Program-made: the position numbers and the translations under genes
In this document: positions 37,447 through 45,753 of the stretch, one piece after another
Layout of the letters: every line of letters starts with the position of its first letter
Position numbering within the stretch: position 1 is the stretch's first letter
Assembly (NCBI GenBank): GCA_014377535.1
Contig: JACMPK010000025.1
Span: 22,633 to 86,632, forward strand
Source: Gemmatimonadaceae bacterium
GTDB lineage: Bacteria > Gemmatimonadota > Gemmatimonadetes > Gemmatimonadales > Gemmatimonadaceae
Direction of reading: 5' to 3'
DNA length: 64,000 nucleotides
Notes under the pieces: generated by a model
Told to the model about the DNA's origin: nothing
Databases searched by the model: none
Seen by the model: only the letters and a program-made list of their open reading frames with translations

Positions 37447-39473
37447 GGTGCGCGGTGCAGCGTGACGATCGTGCCGGGCAGCACCGTCGCGCCCGCCGCT
37501 GGTGACGTGCCGGCGGGAGCGAGCGAGTCGAGCACTACGCGAAATCCCTGCTCGTGCAGCAGGAACAGTGCATCGCGCATCTGCAACCCGCTCACATCAG
37601 GCACGCGTCGCACGCGCGACGGCGGGGCCAGTGTGGCGTTGCGCGCAGGCGCAATCGCCATCAAGTACGGGACGGCACCATCGAGCGAATCGAGTCGCGC
37701 CCGTCGGCCCACGCGGATCGCGGGTGCCGACCGGACCGCAGCTTCCGCAAGTGCGAGCGAGTCCGGCGCGACGACCAGCGCGGGCAGCACCTGGCCGGCC
37801 AGCTCGCGACGATTGATCGCCGTGCGCGTCGATGCGAATGCGCCCTCGATGATCAGCTTCAGGATCGGTGCGGCAACGAGCCCGCCGTAGATCTGCCCTC
37901 CGCGCGGCCGATCGAGCTTGGCGAGGATCACGAGTTGCGGTGCGTCAGCGGGGAACAGTCCGATGAAGCTTGCCGTGTAGTCGCCGGAGTCGTAGCTGCC
38001 ATTGCGCAGTAACTTCGTGGTGCCCGACTTCCCTGCCAGCGCGAACTTCGTCAACGCCGCGCTCTTGCCAGTGCCTTCCGTGATCGTGTGCTTGAGCACT
38101 TCACGCATCGCCTTCGCGACCGACGGCGAGAACACGCGTCGCACGACACGCGGGCGATGTCGCCACCGCACCGTCCCGTCCGGATTGCGAATCTCGCGCA
38201 CCAGCGTGGGCTCCATCAGCAGGCCGTCATTCGCGATGGCGCCATACGCGAGCGCGAGCTGCAGTGGTGTCACGGTCAGCTCGTAGCCCATCGCCAGCGA
38301 CGAGGGCGTGAACTGATCCCATCGCCCAAAGGCACGCAACCGTCCCGCCGACTCGCCTGGATACGACAGGCCGGTATACGCACCGAAGCCGAGGTTGCGC
38401 AGCAGCTCGTAGTGCACGCGATTCGGCATGCGGTCCCGCAGCGTGACGATACCGATGTTGCTGGACTGCGCGAGCACCTCGGTCACACTCATGCGCGGTG
38501 CGACATGTGCATCGGTAATCTTGCGGATCCCGCGATAATTCAACGAGCCGTTGTGCGTGTTGATCACTTCGTCGGGACTTGTGCGGCCGTCGGCGATCAG
38601 TTGCGCGACGATGAACGGCTTGAGCGTGGAACCTGGCTCGTAGGGATCGGTGACGGCGGTGAGCTTGGTGGCCACGCCGCTGCGTGTGCGGCTGGCCAAC
38701 GCGACGATCTCGCCTGAGCGTGGATCGAGCACCACCACGTCACCACCATCGGCACCGTTCGCGGTCACCGCAGTCTCGAGCGCGCGTTCGGCGATATCCT
38801 GTAGCGCGTAATTCAGCGACAGCGTCAGCTCGCTGCCCGGAATCGGCGCGACGATCGGCGCATCAGGCGATTCCAGCCGGTCACCACGCCCGGTCTTGAT
38901 CATCTGGCGCGATCCGGTGATGCCCTGCAGCAACGAATCCAGCGAAAGCTCCAGGCCACTGATCGCGCGATTGCCATCGAGGCCGCCGACAACGGCGCGC
39001 ACGCCGCGTGACTGGATTGCCATCAGGCGCGCCATCTCGTACGTCACGGTCACGCCGCGCATGCCGATCATGGCGCTGGCATCCGAGACGGGATATTGGC
39101 CGGGCAGATTGATCCACTTGCGCGTGGTGTCGAGCGCGCGGCGTGCGTAGACAGGCGGTGCCTTCAACTGCTTGAGCGTACGCGCCAGCGTCGCACGGTC
39201 GACGCGACGGATCTCGCGCGGCGCGATGCTGAACGACACGAGTTCGCGGCTCTCGACCAGCGGCATGCCGGTCGCATCGATCATCCGTCCGCGCGGCGCT
39301 GGCAGTCGCTCGAGGCGCGTCTGCTGTCGTGCGGCGATCTCGGTCCACTTGCGACCGTTGAGCAGCTGCACGTCGGCGGCCTTCACGAGGATGGCGAGTG
39401 CGAACAGCGCAATACCCCACTCCACCAGCGTGAACCGGTCACGCAAGCCGCGCAGCCGTTCACGGAGCGACAC
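37443..39473 (-). CDS. ftsI: Division-specific peptidoglycan transpeptidase (FtsI/PBP2-type) with PASTA domain
   Basis: Class B penicillin-binding protein that cross-links septal peptidoglycan. The 676-residue chain has one N-terminal membrane helix (about 18-35), a pedestal domain and a transpeptidase domain. The active-site serine is in GSTLKPF (about residue 278), followed by SSN (in AQSSNIGIV) and the KSGTT box (ALAGKSGTTKLL). A single PASTA domain occupies about residues 612-676 (VRRVPDVSGLQMRDALFLL to GTIVTLHRAP). PASTA on the division PBP is common in Gram-positives and some other phyla but absent from enterobacterial FtsI. GTG start; overlaps the ftsL-like gene by 14 bases and murE by four. 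Confidence 0.93.
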   Translation of the reverse strand: MSLRERLRGLRDRFTLVEWGIALFALAILVKAADVQLLNGRKWTEIAARQQTRLERLPAPRGRMIDATGMPLVESRELVSFSIAPREIRRVDRATLARTLKQLKAPPVYARRALDTTRKWINLPGQYPVSDASAMIGMRGVTVTYEMARLMAIQSRGVRAVVGGLDGNRAISGLELSLDSLLQGITGSRQMIKTGRGDRLESPDAPIVAPIPGSELTLSLNYALQDIAERALETAVTANGADGGDVVVLDPRSGEIVALASRTRSGVATKLTAVTDPYEPGSTLKPFIVAQLIADGRTSPDEVINTHNGSLNYRGIRKITDAHVAPRMSVTEVLAQSSNIGIVTLRDRMPNRVHYELLRNLGFGAYTGLSYPGESAGRLRAFGRWDQFTPSSLAMGYELTVTPLQLALAYGAIANDGLLMEPTLVREIRNPDGTVRWRHRPRVVRRVFSPSVAKAMREVLKHTITEGTGKSAALTKFALAGKSGTTKLLRNGSYDSGDYTASFIGLFPADAPQLVILAKLDRPRGGQIYGGLVAAPILKLIIEGAFASTRTAINRRELAGQVLPALVVAPDSLALAEAAVRSAPAIRVGRRARLDSLDGAVPYLMAIAPARNATLAPPSRVRRVPDVSGLQMRDALFLLHEQGFRVVLDSLAPAGTSPAAGATVLPGTIVTLHRAP

Positions 39474-39777
39474 GCGGCACCTCCGTCACCTGCAGGTCGA
39501 TGACTTGCGTGTCGGCTGGCACGCGCATGCCGAGCGTCGACTCCACCAACGGCGCGAGCCGATTGCGGCTCGAGGCCGAACGGATCTCCGACTCGAGCTT
39601 GATGACTTCGCCGCTCAACTGCGTGCGCGTACGCTCGATGCCGCTCAGATCACGCTGAAGCGCACGCCCCCACGACCGGCGCCCGATGACGGAGATGGTC
39701 ACGAGGAAAAACCCCACGAGTGCCAGCGCGACGGTCGTGCGACCGCGACGACGCGGGGCTACCCGGCGCGTTGCCAT
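39460..39777 (-). CDS. ftsL: FtsL-like small bitopic division protein
   Basis: 105 residues: a very basic cytoplasmic N-terminus (RRVAPRRRGR), one transmembrane helix (about 16-32, VALALVGFFLVTISVI), then an extracytoplasmic coiled coil (about 38-75) and a short tail. Sequence similarity within FtsL is low in general; the call rests on size, topology and location between rsmH and the division transpeptidase gene, its classical place. Its ATG overlaps the rsmH end by 19 bases and its stop overlaps ftsI by 14, so expression should be tightly coupled. Confidence 0.85.
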   Translation of the reverse strand: MATRRVAPRRRGRTTVALALVGFFLVTISVIGRRSWGRALQRDLSGIERTRTQLSGEVIKLESEIRSASSRNRLAPLVESTLGMRVPADTQVIDLQVTEVPRVAP

Positions 39778-40712
39778 AAACGCAGATGTGCGCTGCGAGC
39801 GCGGGGATTGAGCGCGATCTCCGCTGCATCAGCGAGGATCGCCTTGCGCACGGGCAGTGTGCCGAGCGCGATGCGATCGCACTGGCAGAATGGTGCCCGC
39901 GGCGGGCAGGAACAGGCCGCGCTCCACGCACGGAATGCATGCTTCACCAGCCGGTCCTCGCCGGAATGATACGCCATCACCAGAAACAGCCCGCCCGGCG
40001 ACAACCGTTCACGCAATACGGGAAGGGCGCGTGCGAGTCCGGTCAGCTCGTCATTGACGGCGATACGCAGTGCCTGAAAGAGTCGCGCGAAATCCGGCGG
40101 TCCCGACCGAGCGCCCAGCGTCGCGCGGATCGCATTGACGAAATCATCGCTCACGGCAAATGGGCGCAAGTCGCGACGTTCGGCAATGATACGCGCCAGC
40201 TTGTGCGCGCGCGGCTCGTCGCCGTACTCGCGGAACGCCTGCACCATGTCGGCTTCATCGGTGGTGTTCAACCACTCGGCGGCGCTCATGCCGCGACCGT
40301 CCATCCGCATGTCGAGCGGCGCGCCCATCCGGAACGAAAAGCCACGCGCGTCATCGTCGAGCTGACGCGACGAGACACCGAGGTCGAGCAGGATCGCGTC
40401 GAAGTGACGACCCTCAAGGTCTGCCACCGCATCGACGCCGGCATAGTTGCACTGGATGATCTCGAGTGAACCTGCGGCAAGCGCGTCATGCAGCCTGTCA
40501 CTCGCGACCGCGATGGCCGCCGGATCACGATCGAGCGCCGTGACCTGCTTGCCGGCTGCGAGCAGCGCGGCCGCGTGTCCACCGCCGCCCAGCGTGCCGT
40601 CCAGCACCGTCAACGACGATGCGCATGCGCGCAGCACCGCGCTCACCATGACGGGGGCGTGGTACGGCGTGGCGAAGGCGAGAGCATTATCCGAAGCAGG
40701 CGCTGCGATCAT
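39759..40712 (-). CDS. rsmH: 16S rRNA (cytosine(1402)-N4)-methyltransferase
   Basis: S-adenosylmethionine-dependent methyltransferase that modifies C1402 of 16S rRNA; customary early gene of the dcw cluster. Motifs: TPYHAPVMV near the start, VLDGTLGGGGHAAALL (SAM loop), ILLDLGVSSRQLDD, GFSFRMGAPLDMRMD and MAYHSGEDRLVKHAFR. The track starts at a TTG 27 codons upstream; the ATG at 40712 (MIAAPASDNALAFATPYH) gives 317 residues and better fits the family. No mraZ precedes it; instead the terminator of the TPR gene lies about 83 bases upstream, so the dcw transcript is likely to begin between them, perhaps with the weak -10 TAGATT at 40742-40747. Confidence 0.95.
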   Translation of the reverse strand: MIAAPASDNALAFATPYHAPVMVSAVLRACASSLTVLDGTLGGGGHAAALLAAGKQVTALDRDPAAIAVASDRLHDALAAGSLEIIQCNYAGVDAVADLEGRHFDAILLDLGVSSRQLDDDARGFSFRMGAPLDMRMDGRGMSAAEWLNTTDEADMVQAFREYGDEPRAHKLARIIAERRDLRPFAVSDDFVNAIRATLGARSGPPDFARLFQALRIAVNDELTGLARALPVLRERLSPGGLFLVMAYHSGEDRLVKHAFRAWSAACSCPPRAPFCQCDRIALGTLPVRKAILADAAEIALNPRARSAHLRLWQRAG

Positions 40713-40741
40713 TCGAATGGTCGAGGGAGGGCCACGCGAAC

Positions 40742-40747
40742 AATCTA
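40742..40747 (-). promoter_or_regulatory. Weak candidate -10 box for the dcw operon
   Basis: TAGATT on the minus strand about 30 bases before the rsmH ATG, in the only gap between the upstream terminator and rsmH. No good -35 is visible, so the call rests mostly on position. Confidence 0.3.
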
Positions 40748-40794
40748 GCGCGGCCACAAACAGAGAAAGCCAGCAGATACGCGTCCCAAACAAG

Positions 40795-40826
40795 CAACGC
40801 CCGCCGTCAGATGACGGCGGGCGTTG
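40795..40826 (-). terminator. Strong hairpin terminator after the TPR protein gene
   Basis: CAACGCCCGCCGTCA and TGACGGCGGGCGTTG form a perfect 15-bp stem with a 2-base centre (an effective 4-base loop). In the minus-strand direction it is followed by GCUUGUUUGG. It lies 36 bases past the stop of the 573-residue TPR gene. Confidence 0.75.
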
Positions 40827-40861
40827 TCAAGCGCGACGCTCCCGCGCTCACCCCGTGCGAC

Positions 40862-42583
40862 CTACTTGCAGACGGCCTTTTCAGTCTGTGCAGCGGCGGG
40901 AGTCAGCTGTGCCAGCGCCTGCATCAACTGTCCTGCTGCCTGCGGTGCAAAACGCCCACCCGCCGGCACGTTCAGTTGCGCGATCGCGAACTGCTCGCTG
41001 GCCTTCTTCACGAGCGCACAATTGCGAGTCTCCCCACCAGCCTTCAACAGGGCCTGACCGCGCTTCACCGACACCGCGCCGATCAAAAACTTCGCCTGCT
41101 GACGACGCTCGGCGCTGGTCGCGTTCGCGTCGGCGAAAGTGAGAAAATTCACCACCGTCGCATAGTCCAGCTCCGGACTTTCCGGCTTCAGCTCACGCTG
41201 CATGGAATTACCGAACGACAAGGCTACATCACCAACCAGCGTACTGTCCACACCCTTGTCCGCGGCAACGAGCGCTGCGTACGCGCTGTCCGGCTGCTTC
41301 AGGTCATTGTACAGCTGGGCCAGTTGCAGCTGGCCTTTCTCCACGTTCGGATTCAGCGCCAGCGCCTTCTTCAGCGTCTCGATGGCCTGCTGCGTCTGGC
41401 CCGCGGTGCGCTGAGCCTGTGCGGCAAACACAAGCAGGCTGGCGTTGTCGGGAAACTTTGCGACGCCACGTGCGATCTCCTCGGCAGCCTTGGCGGGCTG
41501 GCTGTCGGCCTGATAGGCGGCGGCCATGCGGAAGAAGTAACTACTGTCGGCCATGGCAGTATCCAGTGCGACGAGCGCCGCACCAGTCGTGATCGCGGCC
41601 TTCGTTTCACGGGCGGCCAGTTCGACGAGGAACTGCGTGCGCATCAGCGCGGCATCGCCCGGGTTCTCCTCCACGGCCTTGCGAATGATCGGCAATGCGA
41701 CGCCTGGGTTGCCAGCGCCGGCGATTGCCTTGGTCACGTCCTCGACGAGACGCGTGTTCGTCGGATCAGCCGCGATCAGGCCCGTGTACGCCTGGATCAT
41801 CTTGTTGGCGTTCGCCGTGTCGGTCGGCGTGGCGAGGTTGCGACGACGATAGATGTCACCGGCGATGGACAGCGCACGACGGCTGCGCGAATCGATCGCG
41901 AGAATTTCCTCGGCCATCGCGAGCTGGGCATCGTCGGTCGCCTTGGTCTCGAACATGGCGTTCAACAGGCAGGTACGCGCAATGACTGCCTTGGGAAACA
42001 AAGCAATGCCTTCCCGGGCCGAGGCCATCGCCTTGTCCCAATTCTTGTCACGAGCGGCGTTGACGCAATTCTTCTCGGGGCCGAGCTGCTTGCGCGCCTC
42101 CACCAGTTCTGCCGCGAGCGCCTTCGCGGCGTCGCCGGGCTTGGCGGATGTCGCGACCGACAGCGGCTGCGCGAGTGAGGGATCACGCACGAGATGCAAC
42201 GTGGCTTCGATCTTCCACGACTCGCCGTCCTTGCGCACATTGCCCTGCACAAACTCGTCAGCGCGAAGCTGACGGCCGAGTTCGCGCGCATCGTTCGACG
42301 ACAACGGTTCATCCTTGCGGTAGCCCGAGGCCTCGAGCACGGCATTGATCTCCGTGTTCGGGATCTGCCAGAGCTGCTTGTACGGAATGTCCGAGCCGAG
42401 GCGCGATCGCAGCGCGTCTGCCGCCTGCACACCGGAGTTGCCCGGAGTATTGGTGCGGAAGGTGAGCACCATCATCCGCGGCGTGTTGGGGTCAGGCTGA
42501 CGGGCGACCTGCGCATCAACCGCGCCTGCCATGCCGCTCGCGACAAGCCCGAACCAGGCGATCTGAGAAATCCGAACGCTCAC
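40862..42583 (-). CDS. Exported tetratricopeptide-repeat protein
   Basis: 573 residues with a signal peptide (about 1-24, cleavage near AVDAQ). A small domain follows (about 35-150, MMVLTFRTNTP to LHLVRDPSL) resembling the FlgO/TolB-like N-terminal modules that precede TPRs. Helical TPR-type repeats run from about residue 165 to the end, for example QTQQAIETLKKALALNPNVEKGQLQLAQLYNDL. The protein ends in Cys-Lys (KAVCK) and has a second cysteine late in the chain. Exact function unknown; periplasmic scaffold is likely. Start is GTG with an excellent ribosome site GGAGG six bases upstream. tRNA-Val lies 68 bases upstream on the same strand and may share its promoter. Confidence 0.8.
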   Translation of the reverse strand: MSVRISQIAWFGLVASGMAGAVDAQVARQPDPNTPRMMVLTFRTNTPGNSGVQAADALRSRLGSDIPYKQLWQIPNTEINAVLEASGYRKDEPLSSNDARELGRQLRADEFVQGNVRKDGESWKIEATLHLVRDPSLAQPLSVATSAKPGDAAKALAAELVEARKQLGPEKNCVNAARDKNWDKAMASAREGIALFPKAVIARTCLLNAMFETKATDDAQLAMAEEILAIDSRSRRALSIAGDIYRRRNLATPTDTANANKMIQAYTGLIAADPTNTRLVEDVTKAIAGAGNPGVALPIIRKAVEENPGDAALMRTQFLVELAARETKAAITTGAALVALDTAMADSSYFFRMAAAYQADSQPAKAAEEIARGVAKFPDNASLLVFAAQAQRTAGQTQQAIETLKKALALNPNVEKGQLQLAQLYNDLKQPDSAYAALVAADKGVDSTLVGDVALSFGNSMQRELKPESPELDYATVVNFLTFADANATSAERRQQAKFLIGAVSVKRGQALLKAGGETRNCALVKKASEQFAIAQLNVPAGGRFAPQAAGQLMQALAQLTPAAAQTEKAVCK

Positions 42584-42589
42584 TTACGA

Positions 42590-42594
42590 CCTCC
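42590..42594 (-). promoter_or_regulatory. Shine-Dalgarno site fixing the GTG start of the TPR gene
   Basis: Minus strand GGAGG followed by six bases and GTG (42583-42581). This is the clearest ribosome site in the region and supports the GTG start. Confidence 0.7.
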
Positions 42595-42651
42595 ACGATG
42601 GTGATGCCAATTGAGCCTGCGGCATGGTGCCGAAGCTCCGCGATCTGCAGG

Positions 42652-42725
42652 TGGGCGAAGAGGGGTTCGAACCCCCGACCCCCTGTGTGTAAGACAGGTG
42701 CTCTAACCAGCTGAGCTATTCGCCC
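42652..42725 (-). tRNA. tRNA-Val (anticodon TAC)
   Basis: The cloverleaf can be drawn by eye on the minus strand: acceptor GGGCGAA/TTCGCCC with discriminator A, D-arm GCTC...GAGC, anticodon stem CCTGT/ACAGG around loop CTTACAC with anticodon TAC, and TTCGAAC in the T-loop. 74 bases without CCA; the genome reads A-C-C-T after the acceptor stem, so the full CCA is added after transcription. Confidence 0.97.
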
Positions 42726-42772
42726 GACGGACATCATGCTGACCGGCGTGCCACTTCAAAACACTGCCCGCC

Positions 42773-42778
42773 ATTGTA
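42773..42778 (-). promoter_or_regulatory. -10 box upstream of tRNA-Val
   Basis: The minus strand carries TACAAT about 48 bases before the tRNA 5' end. The -35 region (17 bases upstream) does not match well. It is the best promoter candidate for the tRNA and possibly the following TPR gene. Confidence 0.5.
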
Positions 42779-42920
42779 GCGCCCCTCTAATCGAAAAGTG
42801 CCAGCAGCCGGTAACGAGGGCAAGCGCGGAGCGGCTCCGAAAAGGCCGTCGCAGATGCACTTAACCCGATCGTAACCTTTCGCGCACCGGCGTCGATGCG
42901 AAAACCCATCGGCAGGCCAG

Positions 42921-43091
42921 CTACTTGAGAATTGCGATTGGTACCAGCACGCAATACCCCAATACGAGTAACAGCGGGGCAAACGTTGTACCGCCTCGCG
43001 CGAGGTCGGCATAGCCGAGTACAAGGGCTGCGGCGGCGAGGCCCCACCAGAGGAGGGGGCGGCGCGGCGATTCGGTCTCGGAGGTTGCCAT
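42921..43091 (-). CDS. Small membrane protein, 56 residues (not in ORF track)
   Basis: Hand translation from the ATG at 43091 to TAG at 42921 gives 56 residues: a polar start (ATSETESPRRP) and two hydrophobic segments, LLWWGLAAAALVLGYADLA (about 13-31) and TFAPLLLVLGYCVLVPIAIL (36-55), joined by ARGGT. This reads as a helical hairpin in the inner membrane. Too short for the track. The coding signal is good: acidic and basic residues cluster before helix one, TM segments are clean and the frame ends at a true stop. It lies 34 bases downstream of the peptidase gene on the same strand. Function unknown. Confidence 0.7.
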   Translation of the reverse strand: MATSETESPRRPLLWWGLAAAALVLGYADLARGGTTFAPLLLVLGYCVLVPIAILK

Positions 43092-43125
43092 GATGACGTG
43101 AGGCTACGTCAGTGGGGCGAACCGG

Positions 43126-44109
43126 TCAAGCATCGGGCGATGGCGGCGCGCCGCTGGGGCCGATGGATTGCAGCAGCATGTCAAGCGCCTGGCTCCGGGC
43201 CGCGCGCTCGGTGATCGCCTCGCGCTCTCGCATTGCGGCCAGTCGTTCGCGCTGCTCGCGTCGCCTGCGCCGATACAGAGGCCCGAGCAGCAGCAGGCAC
43301 GCGGCGGCGACAATGGCCGAATCGGCGGCAAGCGAGAGAAATGCAAACTGCCACCGCGCCTGCTGCTGCCAGCGGCGTTCGAACTGCTCGGACGTGAGTG
43401 CGTACGCGCGGCGGATCGCGAGATCGAACGACTGCCGCTCCTTCCACGCGCTGAGCAGTGGGGCCAATCCACGTTCCCGATCGAGGTTCGCCAGATCCGT
43501 GACTGCGCGCAGCGCGAGCGCGTACCCTGCGCGCGCGTCAGTGGCACGAGAGTTCGACAGCATCGTGTCGAGCGCGGCCAGCGTCGGCATGGCACGGAAC
43601 ACAAGTGCGGCATTGGTCTGCAGGAAACCCTCGGTGCGCTCCTCACCGGCGGCGTAGCTCGCGTACCCCTCGTCGAACCAGCGCGGCGGGAGGTCACCGA
43701 GATAGTCGTGCAGCGCGATGTGCGCGAGCTCGTGCCGCAGCACCTGCAGCGGGTCACCCGCGTTGCCCGGCGCGCGGTGCCCCTGCACCACCACGCGATG
43801 CTGATCCACGAACGCAAGTGCGGCGCTCCAGGGAAATGCGCTTTGGCCGGCCCACTCGCGAAAGGTCACGGCATCAGGCGCGACCATGATCAGGATGCGT
43901 GTGCTGGACCGCGGCAGCCAGGGAAACGTGTCGCGCGTGACTGCGGCGTCCAGCATCGAGGCGGCAAGCACGGCGTCACCGGCGTAGTGAATGACCGTGT
44001 AGCGACCACGATCGATACGACGCGCGCCGATGGGCGCGGCAGCGACCCGCGGTGCCCAGGCGACCCATGCTGCTGCCAGCAGCAGCAGCGCGCACAACGC
44101 ACGTCTCAA
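43126..44109 (-). CDS. Exported, membrane-anchored gluzincin-like peptidase (peptidase MA type)
   Basis: 327 residues. An N-terminal signal or anchor (about 1-24) is followed by a domain with the zinc motif HELAH at 126-130 and the third ligand Glu147 in WFDEGYASY, the HExxH-(18-19)-E layout of gluzincins such as the peptidase MA family. A second membrane helix lies near 260-280 (VAAACLLLLG), followed by a very basic, helical cytoplasmic tail. The track starts 34 codons upstream inside the TPR gene; a TTG at 44109 that overlaps the TPR stop by four bases (TTGA) starts exactly at the signal sequence and is my choice. Substrate unknown. Confidence 0.8.
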   Translation of the reverse strand: MRRALCALLLLAAAWVAWAPRVAAAPIGARRIDRGRYTVIHYAGDAVLAASMLDAAVTRDTFPWLPRSSTRILIMVAPDAVTFREWAGQSAFPWSAALAFVDQHRVVVQGHRAPGNAGDPLQVLRHELAHIALHDYLGDLPPRWFDEGYASYAAGEERTEGFLQTNAALVFRAMPTLAALDTMLSNSRATDARAGYALALRAVTDLANLDRERGLAPLLSAWKERQSFDLAIRRAYALTSEQFERRWQQQARWQFAFLSLAADSAIVAAACLLLLGPLYRRRRREQRERLAAMREREAITERAARSQALDMLLQSIGPSGAPPSPDA

Positions 44110-45140
44110 TTGACGCGTGCGGGTGCCCCCCCATCGGCGATCTGGTCCAGCATCTCGCGGCAGCGCGCGCTCCATGGGTTGAACTTGTTCAGCTCCGCAC
44201 CCTTGCGCCACGTGGCGATCGCGTCGTCGGTGCGCTCGGCATACCAGAAGACTCGTCCGAGTTCAAACCGCGCCTCGATGAGGTTCGGCCCGAGCTCGAT
44301 GGCACGCAGCAGCTCCCCGATGGCTTCGGCGTATTCCTCCTGCGCATATCGGACGAGGCCCAGGTAGTAGTGCGCGTAGAGCGTCGCCTTGCGATCGGTG
44401 TCGAGCGCGATGGCGCGCAACAGGTGCTCCACGGATCGTTCGAACTGCTGCCGACGGAACAACACATAGCCGACGTTGATCAGCGCGAGTGCGTGATCGG
44501 GCACACGGTCCAGCACCTGCTGAAACAATGACATGGCGCCGTCAAGCTTGCCCTGTGCTCGCTGTGCCCATCCAAGCAGCGTCTCGGCATGCGGGTCGCC
44601 CGGATTCAGCTGCAGCGCCTTGTCGAGCGCCTCCTCGGCCCCGGCAAAGTCACCAGTGGCGATGCGGCTCCAGCCACGCTCGACGAAGGTGGAGGCATTG
44701 AGCTCGTCAATGACGCGCGGCTGCCCTGACACGGAGAGCGCGGTCGCCGTATGCGCCGCTGCTTTGAGTGCCGCTTCGGCATCCGTCTGTGACGGCGCGG
44801 TGACGGCGAATTCAGATGCACCAGTGTGCGCCGGTGTGCCGGAGCTGACAGCATCACGATCGTCGGTGTCCGTGACCGCGCGAGCTCCCGGCGGCGTGAA
44901 GCTGCTGCCCGACCCGGTGAACCGCTCCTTCCAGCCCGCGACCAACAACCGTACATCCCGCTGCAGCAGCTCGAGCTGCTGAACATGCTGCTCGACGATC
45001 CGATGCGCCACGAAGATGCGCTGCTTGAGCATTGCACCCCGCTCGATCGCGTCGTCGCTACCCTCAAGCTCGCGCGCGAGTTCGTCCACCTGCACACGCA
45101 GGTGGCTCAGCGCATCGTCTGCCGAGAGGGGAGTGGTCAT
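44106..45140 (-). CDS. Cytoplasmic tetratricopeptide-repeat protein
   Basis: 344 residues from the ATG at 45140 (the track's extra 23 codons lie in a non-coding gap). An N-terminal helical segment (about 1-70, heptad-like; DALSHLRVQVDELARELEG) suggests oligomerisation. A low-complexity linker follows, then TPRs from about 150 to 330 (ATGDFAGAEEALDKALQLNPGDPHAETLLGWAQR and several more). There is no signal peptide or enzymatic motif. It is coupled to the downstream membrane peptidase by a TTGA overlap, and follows the chemosensory locus by 94 bases; whether it belongs to that system is open. Confidence 0.8.
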   Translation of the reverse strand: MTTPLSADDALSHLRVQVDELARELEGSDDAIERGAMLKQRIFVAHRIVEQHVQQLELLQRDVRLLVAGWKERFTGSGSSFTPPGARAVTDTDDRDAVSSGTPAHTGASEFAVTAPSQTDAEAALKAAAHTATALSVSGQPRVIDELNASTFVERGWSRIATGDFAGAEEALDKALQLNPGDPHAETLLGWAQRAQGKLDGAMSLFQQVLDRVPDHALALINVGYVLFRRQQFERSVEHLLRAIALDTDRKATLYAHYYLGLVRYAQEEYAEAIGELLRAIELGPNLIEARFELGRVFWYAERTDDAIATWRKGAELNKFNPWSARCREMLDQIADGGAPARVN

Positions 45141-45234
45141 GACGATTGCTCTGGAGTGCACCTGCCGCGTCCCGCCCGCGGCGTGGTGCCGCGCCTGGCC
45201 GCGCTGCATAACAGTATCGGGCGCTCCCTGACGT

Positions 45235-45753
45235 TCACAGGCACCGGTCGCCAGCCGCGATGGTGTGCACCGTCACGCGCTGGAGACGCGGGTCGACCAG
45301 CACCGACCGTCCCACATGCCCTCCAACGTCTGCGGCACGCACCGGCACACCCGCGTCGTGCAGGGCCACGCGTGCGCTGCGCAGGTTGTCACCCGCGATA
45401 TCGCGCACGAATGCCGCGTCGACACCCGGAAACATCGATGCGCCCCCGACCAGCACGGCGGCGTACGGCGCTTCGGCCCCGGCGGCGCGCAAGGCGTTCA
45501 ACAGGGCGGGCACCGCCGTCTCGACGTACTTCGCGTCGTCACCGCCCCGGTCGTCGGCACATGCGAGCATGCAGTGCGCGAGCGCCGCCAGCTGCTGCGC
45601 CGGTGCGAAGATGATGATTGCGACGCAAGAGCCGAGGCCCACCGTCCGCAGCAGCTCCGATGCAGACGCGATCGCGCTTCGACCCATCGGCACCGTGATC
45701 GTGCGCACCATCTCGCGCGCGTCGCATGAGTCAGGCGCGAACAAGGCGGTCAT
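45235..45753 (-). CDS. cheD: Chemoreceptor glutamine deamidase CheD
   Basis: Cysteine hydrolase that deamidates specific glutamines in chemoreceptors and binds CheC to adjust its CheY-phosphate phosphatase activity. The 172-residue sequence has RTVGLGSCV with Thr37 and the nucleophile Cys43. His60 is in LAHCMLA. This is the same spacing (6 and 17 residues) as in characterised CheD. Followed by GGDDAKYVETAV and a conserved C-terminal half (GGASMF, VGGHVGRSV). It ends the second part of the che locus and overlaps the PATAN/TPR gene by four bases. Its receptor substrates are not encoded in the window. Confidence 0.93.
   Translation of the reverse strand: MTALFAPDSCDAREMVRTITVPMGRSAIASASELLRTVGLGSCVAIIIFAPAQQLAALAHCMLACADDRGGDDAKYVETAVPALLNALRAAGAEAPYAAVLVGGASMFPGVDAAFVRDIAGDNLRSARVALHDAGVPVRAADVGGHVGRSVLVDPRLQRVTVHTIAAGDRCL

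Noticed and set aside
42740-42820. Sigma-54 promoter suggested by TGGCAC upstream of tRNA-Val
   Set aside because: The required TTGC element at the correct spacing is missing; the TACAAT box fits sigma-70 better.
45141-45234. Promoter for the 344-residue TPR gene (GTTATG-like box)
   Set aside because: No acceptable -35 at normal spacing and the surrounding GC-rich repeats make chance matches likely.
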